Positions 10,972 through 22,187 of a DNA stretch of 64,000 nucleotides are shown here, piece by piece (the stretch's first letter is position 1; every line of letters begins with the position of its first letter). The DNA lies in assembly GCA_021401465.1 (NCBI GenBank), contig JADDMT010000116.1:20992-84991 (forward strand), read 5' to 3'. The position numbers and the translations under genes were made by a program. Source of the DNA: Teratosphaeria epicoccoides (taxonomy: Eukaryota; Ascomycota; Dothideomycetes; Mycosphaerellales; Teratosphaeriaceae). Under the pieces are notes generated by a model, which had not been told where the DNA came from, ran no database searches, and was given only the letters and a program-made list of their open reading frames with translations.

Positions 10972-11290
10972 AAGTAGGTTTATGTATAAGGTTCTAGTAG
11001 TAGGTAGCTTGCTATTTACAAGACAGAGCTCTATAATCTGTCCTAAAGAACGTTAGATGTCTATAGCATATCCATGGCATGTCTACATAGCTAGATAGTA
11101 GCTAAGCAGGGCTTCTTAGGAGGCAGTCGTCAAGTAGGTTTGTGTATAAGGTTCTAGAAGTAGGTAGCTTGCTATTTACAGGACAGAGCTCTATAATCTG
11201 TCCCAAAGAACGTTAGATGTCTATAGCATGTCTATAGCATGTCTACATAGCTAGATAGTAGCTAAGCGGGGCTTAGTAAGAGGCAGAAAG
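10972..11290 (+). repeat. 160-bp tandem duplication
   Basis: Two adjacent copies (10,972-11,131 and 11,132-about 11,290) start with AAGTAGGTTTRTGTATAAGG and end with the 11-bp GTCTATAGCAT motif followed by ACATAGCTAGATAGTAGC. They differ mostly by transitions. Confidence 0.85.
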
Positions 11291-11296
11291 ACTAGG

Positions 11297-11710
11297 TCAT
11301 CTGTAGTGCGTCCTGTCGATGCTACTAAGATGCTTTTTTAGCTACTAAACAAGCTGTATATCTTTAGGCATAATAGTAATATGTTTTAAGTAGATCGTAA
11401 TCATGTTATACCTTTCGAACTTAGCGACAAGATATGCTTCTACAGCCTCTTACAATGTAACTAAAGCAAGACTTTAGAAGCAATATTCTGCGTGACCTAG
11501 TGCTACTAAGCCTGCAATCTCTTAGACAAGCCAAGTAAATAGCAACTTTCGTAACAAGAGCTTAGTGCCTTTCTAATACTTCCGAACCTCTCGTATAGCT
11601 GCTAGCCCTAGCTTCTTAGGCTTATGCTGTCGAAAGGTCTGACTAGTCTGAACTGCGATTTTTTCCCTAGGCCTAGGGTGTAGGACCCGCTTTTTAGACG
11701 CCTTGCTAAA
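11297..11710 (-). pseudogene. decayed second histone H3-like gene
   Basis: Minus strand, stop TGA at 11,297-11,299. The frame through 11,626 reads HKPKKLGLAAIREVRKY, then KLLLRKLLF...LV-x-EIA, then EAVEAYLVAKFE, then ITIMPKDIQLV. These are the alpha-N helix, alpha-1, alpha-2 and C-terminal landmarks of histone H3 in the right order. MPKDIQL is canonical H3 wording, but overall divergence is high even at sites RIP could not change, so it was probably a fast-evolving H3 variant before decay. In-frame stops (about seven) fall at likely Gln/Arg sites. The basic N-terminal tail lies upstream, partly in another frame (about 11,640-11,880), so an intron or indel is likely there. It differs clearly from the H3-like relic 1.4 kb away. 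Confidence 0.72.
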
Positions 11711-11880
11711 GGTGTTTTATTAAGGTAAGCTTGTATACAGCTAATAGTAGTAGACTTCTTTACAGGCTTACGCTTTTTTGTAACCCTTTTCTTTAGCTGT
11801 ATACAGTTGCGGAAAGTAGGGCTCTTTATAGGGTCTACATCACTCTTATTAGTATCCTCGATACTACTAAGTAGTAGCAT

Positions 11881-12360
11881 ATTGCTAGAAGGACGCGTTA
11901 CGCAGGCGATTTAGTAAACAAGACGGAATTTAGAGCGAGAAAATCAGGATCCAGGGCAGGCAAAAGACTTTAAATTACACATAGTAGGGCCGTACTATTC
12001 TAAATCAAGTAGTAATACCTATGGCATCAAAGCTTAGAATTAAGAATGTAGTATCGAAGCGTATATATGCTACATAGCATGAGGTCGCTAGAAGAGTAGT
12101 ATAGTACTTGACTTTAACGATTTAAGATAGTAGTCTTAATTGCTAAGCAATGCTATAAGAGTCACGTAAGTTAGCAAGTAACAAGTCAACTCTAACGCTA
12201 ACGCTAAGTCGCACGTTCCTTCTTTACTATACCTTCTAATTACTACCTAAAAGTAAAGCTTCTTTTAATCTACAACTTGTACTTCTTCTTCTCTGTTACT
12301 ACTACTAAAGCGCTACTATGCGCTACCTGAAGAATTATAATACCTGTACTAGCTAATCAT
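11881..12360. other. degenerate spacer
   Basis: No coding trace, RNA gene or LTR recognised. Probably the former 5' region of the H3-like relic (-) and of relic Z (+). Confidence 0.4.
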
Positions 12361-12661
12361 TATGGCACTAAAATGCAAGGCAGCAAATCTCGCGATCCCT
12401 AAGCGCCCTGTAAAGCGCCATGTCTCAGACCTAGGTCGATCGCTCTCGACATATCCTAATGTAGTTCGAGAATACAAGCGAAGGTAGAGACTATAGCCTG
12501 ATACTTAGTTAGTAGACACGTATTAGAACTCGATCTACAAAGCAAAAACGCGAGTAGTTTAGCGCTTTAAAGATAAGAATCCTAGCATGTCTACACAAGA
12601 TCTCGCGTACTAGCTCCCGCGAGTTAAGCATGTGGCAGAGCAGAAATTATAAGTCTATCTA

Positions 12662-12707
12662 TATGTCTATAGTATGTCTATAGCATGTCTACGGCATGTC
12701 TATAGCA
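12662..12707 (+). repeat. tandem 11-bp repeat (ATGTCTATAGC)n
   Basis: Four tandem copies with variants ATGTCTATAGT, ATGTCTATAGC and ATGTCTACGGC. The same unit occurs singly or in tandem at about 10,230, 10,463, 10,589, 11,057, 11,217, 15,131, 22,073, 49,161 and 49,220. Confidence 0.8.
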
Positions 12708-13359
12708 GCTAACGTACTTTAGTTAGGCTAATAATAGCATGTTACTACTCCTAGAGTACGATGAAGATAGTAAAGAGCAAGAGACTACAGGTAATGATAA
12801 TACTAGCAATGATTAGGCTACAAGAGATTTTGACGGCTAAGCATTTCGTCTTGAGGTTATTACTCTTTAGAACGGCCGAACCTGTTGTTAAGATGATGCA
12901 TATTACGTCAAATGCGCCTAGGTTACTATCATATAGCGTCTAGATAACATAGAGCCGTATTTAGAAGATTAATTCTAGAAGTAGGAGATTAAGGATCATA
13001 ATATAACTAATGCAGAAACAGAGAAGAGGGTATATAGATCATTCTAGCTAGTAGAGCAAAAGGCGGTAGTTAGGGTTTCTTTAGACTTCTAGAGATCTGC
13101 TGCGTTCCGCCTATGCATAAAGCTTAATTGCTTGCATGAGTAGGATAACAGGCTAGAAGAGCAGCCCTTATTCGAGTGCGATCTGCTAACAAAGACAGAG
13201 ATCAAGGTACGTTTTGCGTCTAGCGTACTATTAGCAAGTACTAACTTTCACAAAATAGCGCCTCCTTAAGCGGGTTAAAGCTAGCAAGCCTATATGCATA
13301 CACTATCTTATTAGCGCCCTAGAGCAGGCTATGATGCGAGGCTTCTTGATGTAGGATAA

Positions 13360-13719
13360 TGATATAGATATATATGCTATATGATATGAAAATATCTCGT
13401 AGTATGACAGAGTAATCCGACCTTTTAATAGGTACAAGATAGCGCTGCTTTCTGCTTATTGTAGAGGTAGCGCTAGAGGTGCTTATAACCCCTGACGCCC
13501 CTTAATTAGGGAAAGCATGTCTGAGCCTATTCCCGTAGGGGTATTATAGGGTCAGCGACGTAGGGGCATCCTACGTCAACCATTAATCCTACTTAGACGA
13601 CATACAAGCTAACGTATGTACGAAGGACCCCCTTGCTATGTGTAGTAGGGTTACTACATGCTAAGGGCGGACATCGGAACCTATGCGGCTCTAATGGCCC
13701 CCTAGTATTAACCATATTA
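13360..13719 (-). mobile_element. Gypsy-A solo LTR
   Basis: Exactly 360 bp, same length as the LTRs of the complete Gypsy-A copies, in reverse orientation (starts TGATATAG). It is flanked by GATAA (13,355-13,359) and GACAA (13,720-13,724), a 5-bp target duplication in which one copy has suffered CA to TA. It probably arose by LTR-LTR recombination inside relic Z. Confidence 0.92.
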
Positions 13720-14040
13720 GACAAGCAGTTCTTTTAGAACGTGTTTCTCTAACTAGAACGTAATCTTAAGACTAAGAGGAAGATCCCTAGACAATACAAG
13801 TTCCTAGGGCCTGCTTCTCTCTACCCGCTAAGCGCTAATACGACTAACTACTAGATTAGACATAGCTTCTTAAAGGCACAACCGACAGAGTTGTAGTAGG
13901 CAGAAGGAGATTGTTACTAGATTATAGTTACAAGCAAGCTGTTTTAGCAGTAGTACGCTAGTGCTATTTAGCATGACAGCTGCGAGGCTTTCTAGGCAGC
14001 AAATAATAGAATGATCTAGAGATTACGACTAGCTAGCCTT

Positions 14041-15151
14041 GTGTTTAGTGTAGAACTAAGGCGTTAGGCCTAGAGAAGAATAAGCGTTTTTACAGAAGGG
14101 CATCGATTAGAGCATAGGACTAGAAAGGGATGTCTGCTATAGGGGTAGCTAGATATAGCGAGAAAGCGCTACGCATTAACGCTACGCCTACTAGGGCATT
14201 AATTTGACTAGCTTCTTAATAGAGCTCATTTTGTAAGGGCCGTACTAAGCAGGCCTCGCTTTAAGTTAGCGTTGAATTAAAACTAGCTTTAACTACAATT
14301 TCGGTCTAAAGCTAGCCTCTTAAACGTAACAGAGTGTATAACGACGAAAAACTATCTATCTGTAGACAGTCAGATTTCTGCGTCTATCTGTTGTTTGTTT
14401 ACTTTCCTACTAACGCGTCAGAAGCAGCGATGCCTATTCTTACTACACTAATACATAGAACACTACGGTCCTAAGTTGACACAGACCGCTAAGCTAACAG
14501 CTAGAGCGCATTACGCCGATTAACTCGTTTAAGTGCATGACAGAGTGTAGTAAGACAGTCGCTATTACTTGACCTCTAACGTAATACCTAACTGTAACCC
14601 TTAGACTCGCCTACTCTCCGCTCTGCTACTTGTTCCTAATAGGCGACTTTTCTCTTTAGCTAAAGGTTAGCATTTAGCTAGTAGCCTAGTAGCAGCGTTC
14701 CTTCGTCACCGCTATTCTGACCTTAGCATCTCTAGACTCGTCATTTTAAGGAGCGTGGCGACTACTACCTCTACGACCCTAAGTACTACCAAGATTTTGT
14801 CTAATAGGTTACATTAACGTAGTACTAGCTAACTAGTAGGTTCAAGAAGAGAATGCAAGGGAAGACAAGGCTGCCGATCTAATGGGGCAAGGCTAGCAAG
14901 TCATCGAACGCGTAGGCAATATACGATAAGGGCGCTCTTAAATCTACTAGAGAGCCTTGAGCTATATGCAGGATCTATAACAAAGCTCTTAACTATCTAA
15001 CTATCTTAATAGGGACGTTACCTCTTCTAACCTACCCTAACTCCAGAAGTGTCAAGAGGCGCGGCAAGCGCGTGCATAGTAGTCGGACGCGTTAGTAGGT
15101 ACTACGACGTAATCTAACGTAGGTACACTACTATAGACATGCTATAGACAT
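14041..15151. other. degenerate region, weak coding traces
   Basis: Several stop-broken plus-strand stretches (for example YYLYDPKYYQDFV near 14,770, then a basic stretch) suggest another decayed gene, but no domain is recognisable. It ends with two 11-bp units (15,131-15,151) into which Gypsy-B1 inserted. Confidence 0.35.
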
Positions 15152-15545
15152 TGTCATAAGTGTTAGGAGTACTGTCTAGAGTACTGTAGGATACAGGATC
15201 ATGAGGGTCCTAAGTGCTATGAGTCATAGTATAGTTATAGGAGTACTATAAGTTATAGGCATAGTCATAGGAGAAAGGATCTGTCACGTGAGGACAGATC
15301 CCTAGATCTGTAGACACGGATCTGTCAGGTCTGTCGACAGATCTAACAGAGCTACTCTGTCTCTCTAGTATATAGGGATAGCTTTAGGACAGGCAGTTAG
15401 GAGCTTCGTGCTTAATCTCAATTCAATCCTCTCTTGCTTAGAGGAGAGTTAGTTACAAGGTCAACTGCTATTGTCGATATTCTTCACAGCTCTGCGAGTC
15501 TAACACCTGATCCCCTTCCTGCTATTAGTACCTACCCTTATGACA
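15152..15545 (+). repeat. Gypsy-B1 5' LTR (95-bp internal deletion)
   Basis: 394 bp against 489 bp in the 3' LTR and both B2 LTRs. The missing 95 bp lie between copies of AGATCTGTAG, consistent with slippage or recombination between direct repeats. Perfect terminal inverted repeat TGTCATAAG/CTTATGACA. Confidence 0.93.
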
Positions 15546-15604
15546 TTTTGAGCACTACTTCTAAGGAAGCATTAGGAGACTCGTCGAGCGCTTAACATAC
15601 GCCT

Positions 15605-17480
15605 ATGTTAAGTAGTTCTTTAACTGTTAGTTCAAGTTCTAGCGACAGTTAACTGACACTACGAGAACAAGTTGCTACTATACCTTAAGTCACGTAGTAG
15701 CTTGAATCCATTTACCTTAGCGAGATGGCTCTAGAATCCGTCGCAGGTTCAACTACTAGGAATAGACATGGCAATAATGGCTTCAAGATAGGAAGCCCTA
15801 CAGAGTTTACAGGATAACGATCTCAAGTCGAGATGTTTATCCTACAATGCTAGTTAGCATTTAATGTAGATACGGAACAGTTTACGACACATCATAAGCG
15901 AATGATGTACATTGTCTCTTACCTGAAGGGACTAGCGTTCGAGTTTATCTAGCCTCATCTAACAGATTATCTAGATCATGTTAGTAACGCTAAAGCTAGG
16001 AAGACGACGACTAGGGAGATTCTTAACTTAGACAAGTCCTTGTTTAAGGCATTACGCGAAGCGTTTAGGCTTAGTAATAAGCAACAAGAGGCCGAGAGAG
16101 CTCTCCTAGGAATCTAGCAGAAGGGTTCTGCTACTAAGTACCGCGCGGACTTTTAGACCCTCTCTGCTCGAGTCGACTAGAATGATAACGCTTTAGCCGC
16201 TTAGTTCTACTAGGGACTAAAGGAGACAGTCAAAGACGAAATTGCCCGAGGAGATCGGCTAACGACATTCAAGGAAATAAGCGATCTCGCGATTAGAATC
16301 GATAATCGCATCTAGGAACGACAGCAAGAACGACAACATAGAAATCGCAAGCTAGTACAGGCTAACCATAAGGTCTAACGATTGGCACTAAAATGGCGAA
16401 GCGATTACTACGGTCTCGAACCTATGGAGTTAGATGCGACTAAGGGGCGTCCAAGGAATAGACCCTAAGGAAAGCTGCGGAAAGGCTCTCCTAATCAGAA
16501 TGGTCTGAAGAAGCCATTTGACAAGAGTAATCTCAAGTGCCATAACTGTAGAAAGAAAGGACACTTTTCCCGCGAATGTTTTGCGAAGAAGTAACGACAA
16601 GAGCTGCCTAGGATAGAGCAGGCTCGCGTAACAACGACAGCACCTAAGCAAAAGGCCGCTACTACTCAAGAACCAGACTATGCCGCACTTACTTAGACTA
16701 CGTGCTATGACGACGATTGTCGAATTCACATGAGTGATAAAGATGGTTCTAGATAGTACCCTAGCCGAAATAAGGTATAGTCGATCTATGCGCTAAGGGG
16801 TACACCTTCTAGTATGACAGTCCTAAGGTAACAGGAACTAGAAGAAGAAGAAGAAGGTTCGGACGACAACTACGAGCTTGTCGAAGCCGTCATTCCTGAT
16901 TCCGAGGAAGACGAGAGCATAGAGCGATAGGCCATGCCGCCGCATGACATCGGACTTAACATTATCCGAATCATATAGAACTAGTAGGCTTAGGCTTGCC
17001 TATAGATTAATGGAGTACAACACATTAACTAGCTTCAGTATGACGAACTAGCCGACTGTATGCGACGACACTTAAGGAGACTACTAGTCGTAGCTTAACC
17101 TCACGCGTATTAGAGAGTTGTCCAAGAAATTGTACCGTTCGGGGTAGAGTTTACGCCCTAGGGAGGCTACCTAACCTACGAAGGTATTTAGATTCGAAGA
17201 GCGCTACAACTCCAAGTCTATCACTTAAAGATAGAGTACGCAAGAAACGCACAGGAACAGCGAGGCTAAGAACGAGAACGATCTCTTAGGCTAGAAAACG
17301 GTAACGCTTAGAGAAGAAGCCGAGACTGCATGATCCCTGAACTAGTCCGTGAAGACAGTTATTTAGGAAACGACGAGGTCCGCTAGAATTAGACCTACAG
17401 ACAGACTAGATAGGGCTGTAACGATGTGCCGCGATCGGCGCTAGATACGCGAACAACCTTAGAGTATAGGTACACATCGA
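15605..17480 (+). pseudogene. Gypsy-B1 gag (decayed)
   Basis: Starts at ATG 15,605. Capsid-like segment (FKIGSPTEFTG, SYLKGLAFEFI, KSLFKALREAF) with TAG at Gln/Trp positions, then a CCHC zinc knuckle (CHNCRKKGHFSREC, 16,538-16,579). Gag ends in an acidic linker (EEEEEGSDDNYE). Forms virus-like particles in intact relatives. The frame differs from pol (pol is in the -1 frame), and the two overlap near 17,400-17,480. The end is approximate because the true stop is hidden among RIP stops. Confidence 0.85.
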
Positions 17481-20400
17481 CAAAACGCTAGCTAGGGCCT
17501 TAATAGATTCAGGATGTACTAGAATCTTCATGACGCCCAAGTTCGCCAGGACAGCTAAGATAAAGCTACAGGCGAAGACGAATGCTTTCTCGCTACAAGC
17601 GATTAATAGAAAGCCGGTCACGTATAACTAAGGAGTAGTTGACAAAGAGACCGAGATAATGCCTCTGCGGATAGGACGCTACTAAGAGATGCTCTAGTTT
17701 AACATCACAGAGTTACTAGGCTCGGATGTAGTACTAGGGTTACTATGGCTAAGAAACGCTAACCCCTATATCGACTAGAAGAATGAGAGGATCTAGTTCC
17801 CGGAACTCTTAAGATCGATACCTCTACCTATAGTACAAGACGTACTAGGCAAGATCGAAATATGTGCTATGACTTTAAGCGAGATAGTAGCCGCCATTAA
17901 GGATCTAGAACAGGAAGTACACGTCCTATAGGTCAAAGCAACGCAATCGGAAGTCAAGGTCGAATTCATAGTTCCTAATAAGTATAAAGAGTTCGCTACT
18001 CTTTTCGAGGAAGAACCCGACTAAGAAGCTCTGCCAGAACACTAGGAGTAGGACTACGGGATACCCTTACTCCCTAGCAAGACACTAACGAAGCAATTAG
18101 TTCGCCTGTTATTAGCGGCGAAACTAGAGATTCTCCGGAAATACCTAGAAGACAACCTCTAGAAAGGCTTTATCCGCGAGTCGTAGTCCCTAGCCGGATA
18201 TCTAATCCTGTTTGTGCCTAAGGGGGAAGATAACTAGCGACTTTGCGTAGATTATCGTAGATTAAACGACATCATGATAAAGAATAGTTATCCGCTTCCT
18301 TTGCTCTCAGAATTGCAGGACCGCCTACAAGGAGTAGTGTAGTTCTCGAAGTTCGACATACCCGGAGCGTATAACCGAATTTGAATTAAGGAAGGCGAAG
18401 AATAGAAGACTACGTTCCGAACTAGGTTTAGACACTATGAGTACATAGTCATACTATTTAGGTTAACAAACGCCCTAGCTACATAGCAGGCATTTATTAA
18501 CAACATACTACGAGAGTACCTCGACGTCTTTGTAGTTATATACCTAGACGACATCCTCGTCTATTCCTAGACGATTAAAGAGCATAGGACTTACGTACGC
18601 AAGGTACTTTAGAAACTCCAGGATTACTAGCTAAAGGTCAAGCCGCAGAAGAGCGAGTTTCATAAGCAGGAAGTACAATTCCTTAGCTACGTAATAGCAT
18701 GGAATAGAATCAAGATAGACACTAAGAAAGTCTAGGTCGTAAAAGAGTAGCCTACGCTAACTAATGTTAAGGAAGTATAGTCCTTCCTTGGATTCGCTAA
18801 CTTCTACAGGAGATTTGTGGCAAACTATTCGAAGATCACGGCACTACTTACAACTCTTACGACGAAGGATACACTATTCGTATAGGACAATACCTAACGG
18901 AATTCCTTCAAGGAACTTAAGCGACGATTTACAGATTAGCTGATCTTACTTATATTCGACCCGGATAAGCCTATTATAGTCGAAACAGATGCCTCTGACG
19001 TAGTACTCGGGGCATGCTTAAGTCAACTAGGACTAAGTAGACGACTATAGCTAGTCGCCTACTACTCGAGGAAATTGTCTGGACTAGAACTCCGTTATAA
19101 CGTCTACGACAAAGAACTTCTAGCTATAGTAGACGCCTACAAGGCCTAGCGAGTCTACTTAGAAGGTTCTAAGCACTAGGTCACGGTCTACACAGACTAT
19201 GAGAACTTGCGATACTTCATAACGACGAAAGAGTTAAACTGACGACAGGTTCGGTAGAGTAAGGAGCTGTCTAGTTTTAACTACAAGATCGTCTATCGCA
19301 AGGGGACTAATAACGCACGCGCCGATGCACTTAGCCGCTAGACGGACTACATGAAGGGCGTGAAGCAGGAGAAACATGCTATTCTCTAGGAAAATAGTGA
19401 TGGCACGCTAGGAGTCAACTAACTCGCGGCTATGACTGTCATATAGACTAGTAGATTTCAGGACGACCTGAAGAACGCGCTAATCTATGACCTAACTACA
19501 CTCGCTGTCCGCGACGACATTAATAGACAGGAGGATTAGGAAGATGAAGACGGAATCCTTCTGTTTTAAGGATTAGTATATGTGCTAACGTCTTTAGGAT
19601 TAGAACTACTACGCCTCTGACATGACGTACCTTAGGCAGGACACCCGGGAGTGTCTAAAATGAAGCAAATTCTCTAACAAGAATATTACTTCCCTACGAT
19701 AAGCAAGGTAATCAAGGACTACGTCTGTCGATATGTAACTTGCTAACGAAGTAAGTATGACTGTCACAAACTGTATAGGCTACTACGACTACTTAAGGTA
19801 CCTTAACGGCTATAGGAATCGCTCGCCATGGATTTTATCGTTAAACTACCTTAGTCGAGAGAACCTGCTACTAATGAGCTCTTCGACAGGATCATGGTAG
19901 TAGTCGACTAATTTACTAAGTTTGGGAAGTTTATCCCTTACCGCGAAGACTTCGAGACTAAAGATATCGCGCATGTCTTCATTAAATGGGTAGTAGTACT
20001 ACATGGCATGCTACAGGACCTAGTAACGGATCGAGGATCCGTGTTTACCTCTAACTTCTAGAGAGCCCTAATGAGACAATTCTAGGTCAAACATCGACTA
20101 AGTACTTCCTTCTACCCTTAGACAGATAGACAGACAGAACGCCTAAATCAGACGTTAGAATAGTACCTTCGATCCTATGTGAATAGGGACTAGAACAACT
20201 AGGTAGAGTTGCTGCTAATAGCACAACTCGCGTATAATAGTACGCTAGCAGAGTTAACAGGACTCTCGCTATTTCAGATGGCGTATAGATTAGCTATAGA
20301 AGACATTCCAGACGTCTTAGCTAGTAATCCGAACCTAGTAGCACTTAGACGAGTAGAACATCTACGCTGACTGCAAACAGAAGCACGACTCGACCTGTAG

Positions 20401-20889
20401 TTCTATTAGCAGAACATGGCACGGTACGCGAATCGTAAGAGAATTAAGGGACTAATTCTAAAGGAGGGGGACAAGGTATATCTCCTCCGCTATCACATTA
20501 AATTAGACAAGCCGAGTAAAAAACTAGACGCTATAAAACTAGGACCATTCAGGATTAAGGCTAAGAAGGGACCAGTTAATTTTGAGTTACAGCTACCTAA
20601 GCAGATGAGAATACACCTAGTGTTCTATGTCTCTCTGCTAGAACAAGCAGCGCCGGACGCCGCACTGTAATCAGAACCCTTACTACTTGACCCTGAAGTA
20701 GAAGAACCGGAGTACACTGTTAAGAGGATTATCGACACTCGCTAGCGGGACAGACAGCAAGAGTACTTAGTAAAATGGGAAGGATATAGGAGTACCGAGA
20801 ACACCTAGGAACCCCTAGAACATCTGCGAAACTATCAGCAAAAGATACGAAGTTTCGAGAAAGGAACGAACCTAGGAAGAAGATCCTAA
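17370..20889 (+). pseudogene. Gypsy-B1 pol with C-terminal chromodomain (decayed)
   Basis: One frame, many TAG. Aspartic protease ALIDSGCT (D at 17,506), then RT with LFVPKG, CVDYRRLN and YLDD (18,541-18,552), RNase H with ETDASD near 18,980, integrase with HPGVSK near 19,640, DFIVKLP near 19,830 and TDRGSVFTS near 20,025. A chromodomain at about 20,700-20,880 (EYTVKRIIDTR, QEYLVKWEGY) ends at TAA 20,887-20,889. Chromodomains of this type direct insertion to methylated-H3 heterochromatin, which would fit the nesting seen here. The best preserved stretch is 20,416-20,670 (integrase C-terminal domain). Confidence 0.9.
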
Positions 20890-21504
20890 GCCACGACTAG
20901 ACTCCTGCGGGACGCTGTCGACCGGCTCGGCTATCACGCCATCCAGGAAACCCTAATATGAGGCGTTAGCGAAACCCTCTATTACGCTCCATGTCGTAGG
21001 ACTAAGAGCGAGACCCGCGGAAGGATCTAGGTCAAGGAGAAACCTAGCCTGCGAGAGAGCTTGTTCCTTAGCCTTATCCTCCCTGATCTCACGCTCCTCG
21101 AGAGCGCGACTATCCTCGACCTCCTAGTCGACTACGTCTAACTGTTTTCGAAGACGCATCTCCTTTACATGCGCCTCTATTATCTTCTGCGAAGCCTTAG
21201 CTAGGACCGCCTTCGCACGATCGAGATCGGCAATTAGTCTTTTCTACTAATTGCCTAACTTCTTCTATTTAACCTCTGTTACCTTCGCGTCGTAACTCCG
21301 ACAGTTACTAAAGTGACATTACGAACATTTCCCTAAGGAAATGTGTACCTAACAAACGAGTTTTAACTCTTGACACTAAGTGTAGGACTTTATGCTGTCC
21401 TAGCCCTAACGATAGATTCGATTCGCGCGGCGCTTACGTTTCTACGTTAAAGGGGCGTTAGTGTCTAGAATGACACAAGGCAGTAATGTAGAAAGAGAAG
21501 ACAT
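20872..21504 (-). pseudogene. Gypsy-B1 antisense Cys-rich/coiled-coil ORF
   Basis: Opposite strand to pol, between pol and the 3' LTR, overlapping the last 18 bases of pol tail to tail. ATG 21,502-21,504 to TAG 20,872-20,874, 211 codons, identical length and position in B2 (34,338-34,970). It has a KRKRR basic patch, a C-x2-C-x6-C ... KC-x2-C-x4-C cluster, a long charged coiled coil (KRLIADLNRVK, EAHAKEMRLRKQ, EEREIREDEAKEQ) and a Gly/Ser-rich end. It resembles Cys-cluster plus coiled-coil hypothetical proteins common in fungal genomes. Stops are again at Gln/Trp sites, so it was coding before decay. Confidence 0.75.
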
Positions 21505-21583
21505 TACAGCGTAAAAAAAGTGACAAGAGAAACCCCGCACTAATAAGGTAGCTTAGGGACAAGCTAGGCTAAGAGGGGGATAG

Positions 21584-22072
21584 TGTCATAAGTGTCAGGA
21601 GTACTGTCCGGAGTACTATAGGATACAGGATCATGAGGGTCCTAAGTGCTATAAGTCATAGTATAGTTATAGGAGTACTATGAGTTATAGGCATAGTTAT
21701 AGGAGAAAGGATCTGTCACGTGAGGATAGATCCCTAGATCTGTAGGGTTAGTCTACAGATCTATAGGCCTACAAGGAAGAAGGGATCTGTCACAGGATAA
21801 CAGACCCTTAGATCTATAGGGTTAGTCTACAGATCTGTAGACACGGATCTGTCGGGTCTGTTAACAGATCTAACAGAGCTACTCTGTCTCTCTAGTATAT
21901 AGGGATAGCTTTAGGACAGGTAGTTAGGAGCTTCGTACTTAATCTTAATTTAATCCTCTCTTGCTTAGAGGAGAGTCAGTTACAAGGTTAACTGCTATTG
22001 TCGATATTCTTCACAGCTCTGCGAGTCTAACACCTAATCCCCTTCCTGCTATTAGCACCTACCCTTATGACA
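21584..22072 (+). repeat. Gypsy-B1 3' LTR, 489 bp
   Basis: Full-length LTR with two hairpins of AGATCTGTAG/CTACAGATCT arms around GGGTTAG-type loops. Preceded by a polypurine tract (about 21,571-21,580). Confidence 0.93.
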
Positions 22073-22187
22073 GACATGCTGTAGACATGCCGTAGACACA
22101 TTAGATTATTAACAATTTCTATAGAAACGCCGCAGAATAGACGACAGTACTACAGCATAGTTAACAGTAGCTGATTTCCTAGTAATA

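Larger units (their letters stand above)
12361..14040 (+). pseudogene. unidentified decayed coding region(s) ('relic Z'), split by a solo LTR
   Basis: Plus-strand frames with TAG stops at plausible Gln/Trp positions: a basic start at 12,361 (MALKCKAANLAIPKRPVKRH), an 11-bp repeat cluster at 12,662-12,707, then from about 12,742 an acidic, aromatic-rich stretch up to about 13,260 (for example NITNAETEKRVYRSF, LEEQPLFECDLLTKTEIK). After the solo LTR (13,360-13,719) coding-like sequence continues (KTKRKIPRQYKFLGPASLYP). I do not recognise the family and cannot say whether this is one gene or two. Confidence 0.4.
15152..22072 (+). mobile_element. Gypsy-B1: complete, RIP-decayed Ty3/Gypsy chromodomain retrotransposon
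   Basis: Bounded by TGTCATAAG...CTTATGACA LTRs and a perfect 5-bp target duplication GACAT (15,147-15,151 and 22,073-22,077). Order 5' LTR, gag, protease, RT, RNase H, integrase, chromodomain, polypurine AAGAGGGGGA before the 3' LTR. Total 6,921 bp. It inserted within a run of 11-bp repeats: the left flank ends and the right flank resumes inside GCTATAGACAT units. Many in-frame TAG stops make it non-autonomous. A second copy (B2) is inverted at 33,770-48,959. Confidence 0.95.

Noticed and set aside
10617..10973. 118-codon plus-strand frame of repeated FLALNSFYSY units
   Set aside because: It exists only because the 84-bp minisatellite unit is a multiple of three; no start context or family.
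17406..17621. 71-codon minus-strand frame, also at 38,215-38,436 on plus
   Set aside because: Shadow of the Gypsy-B protease region; present twice only because the element is.
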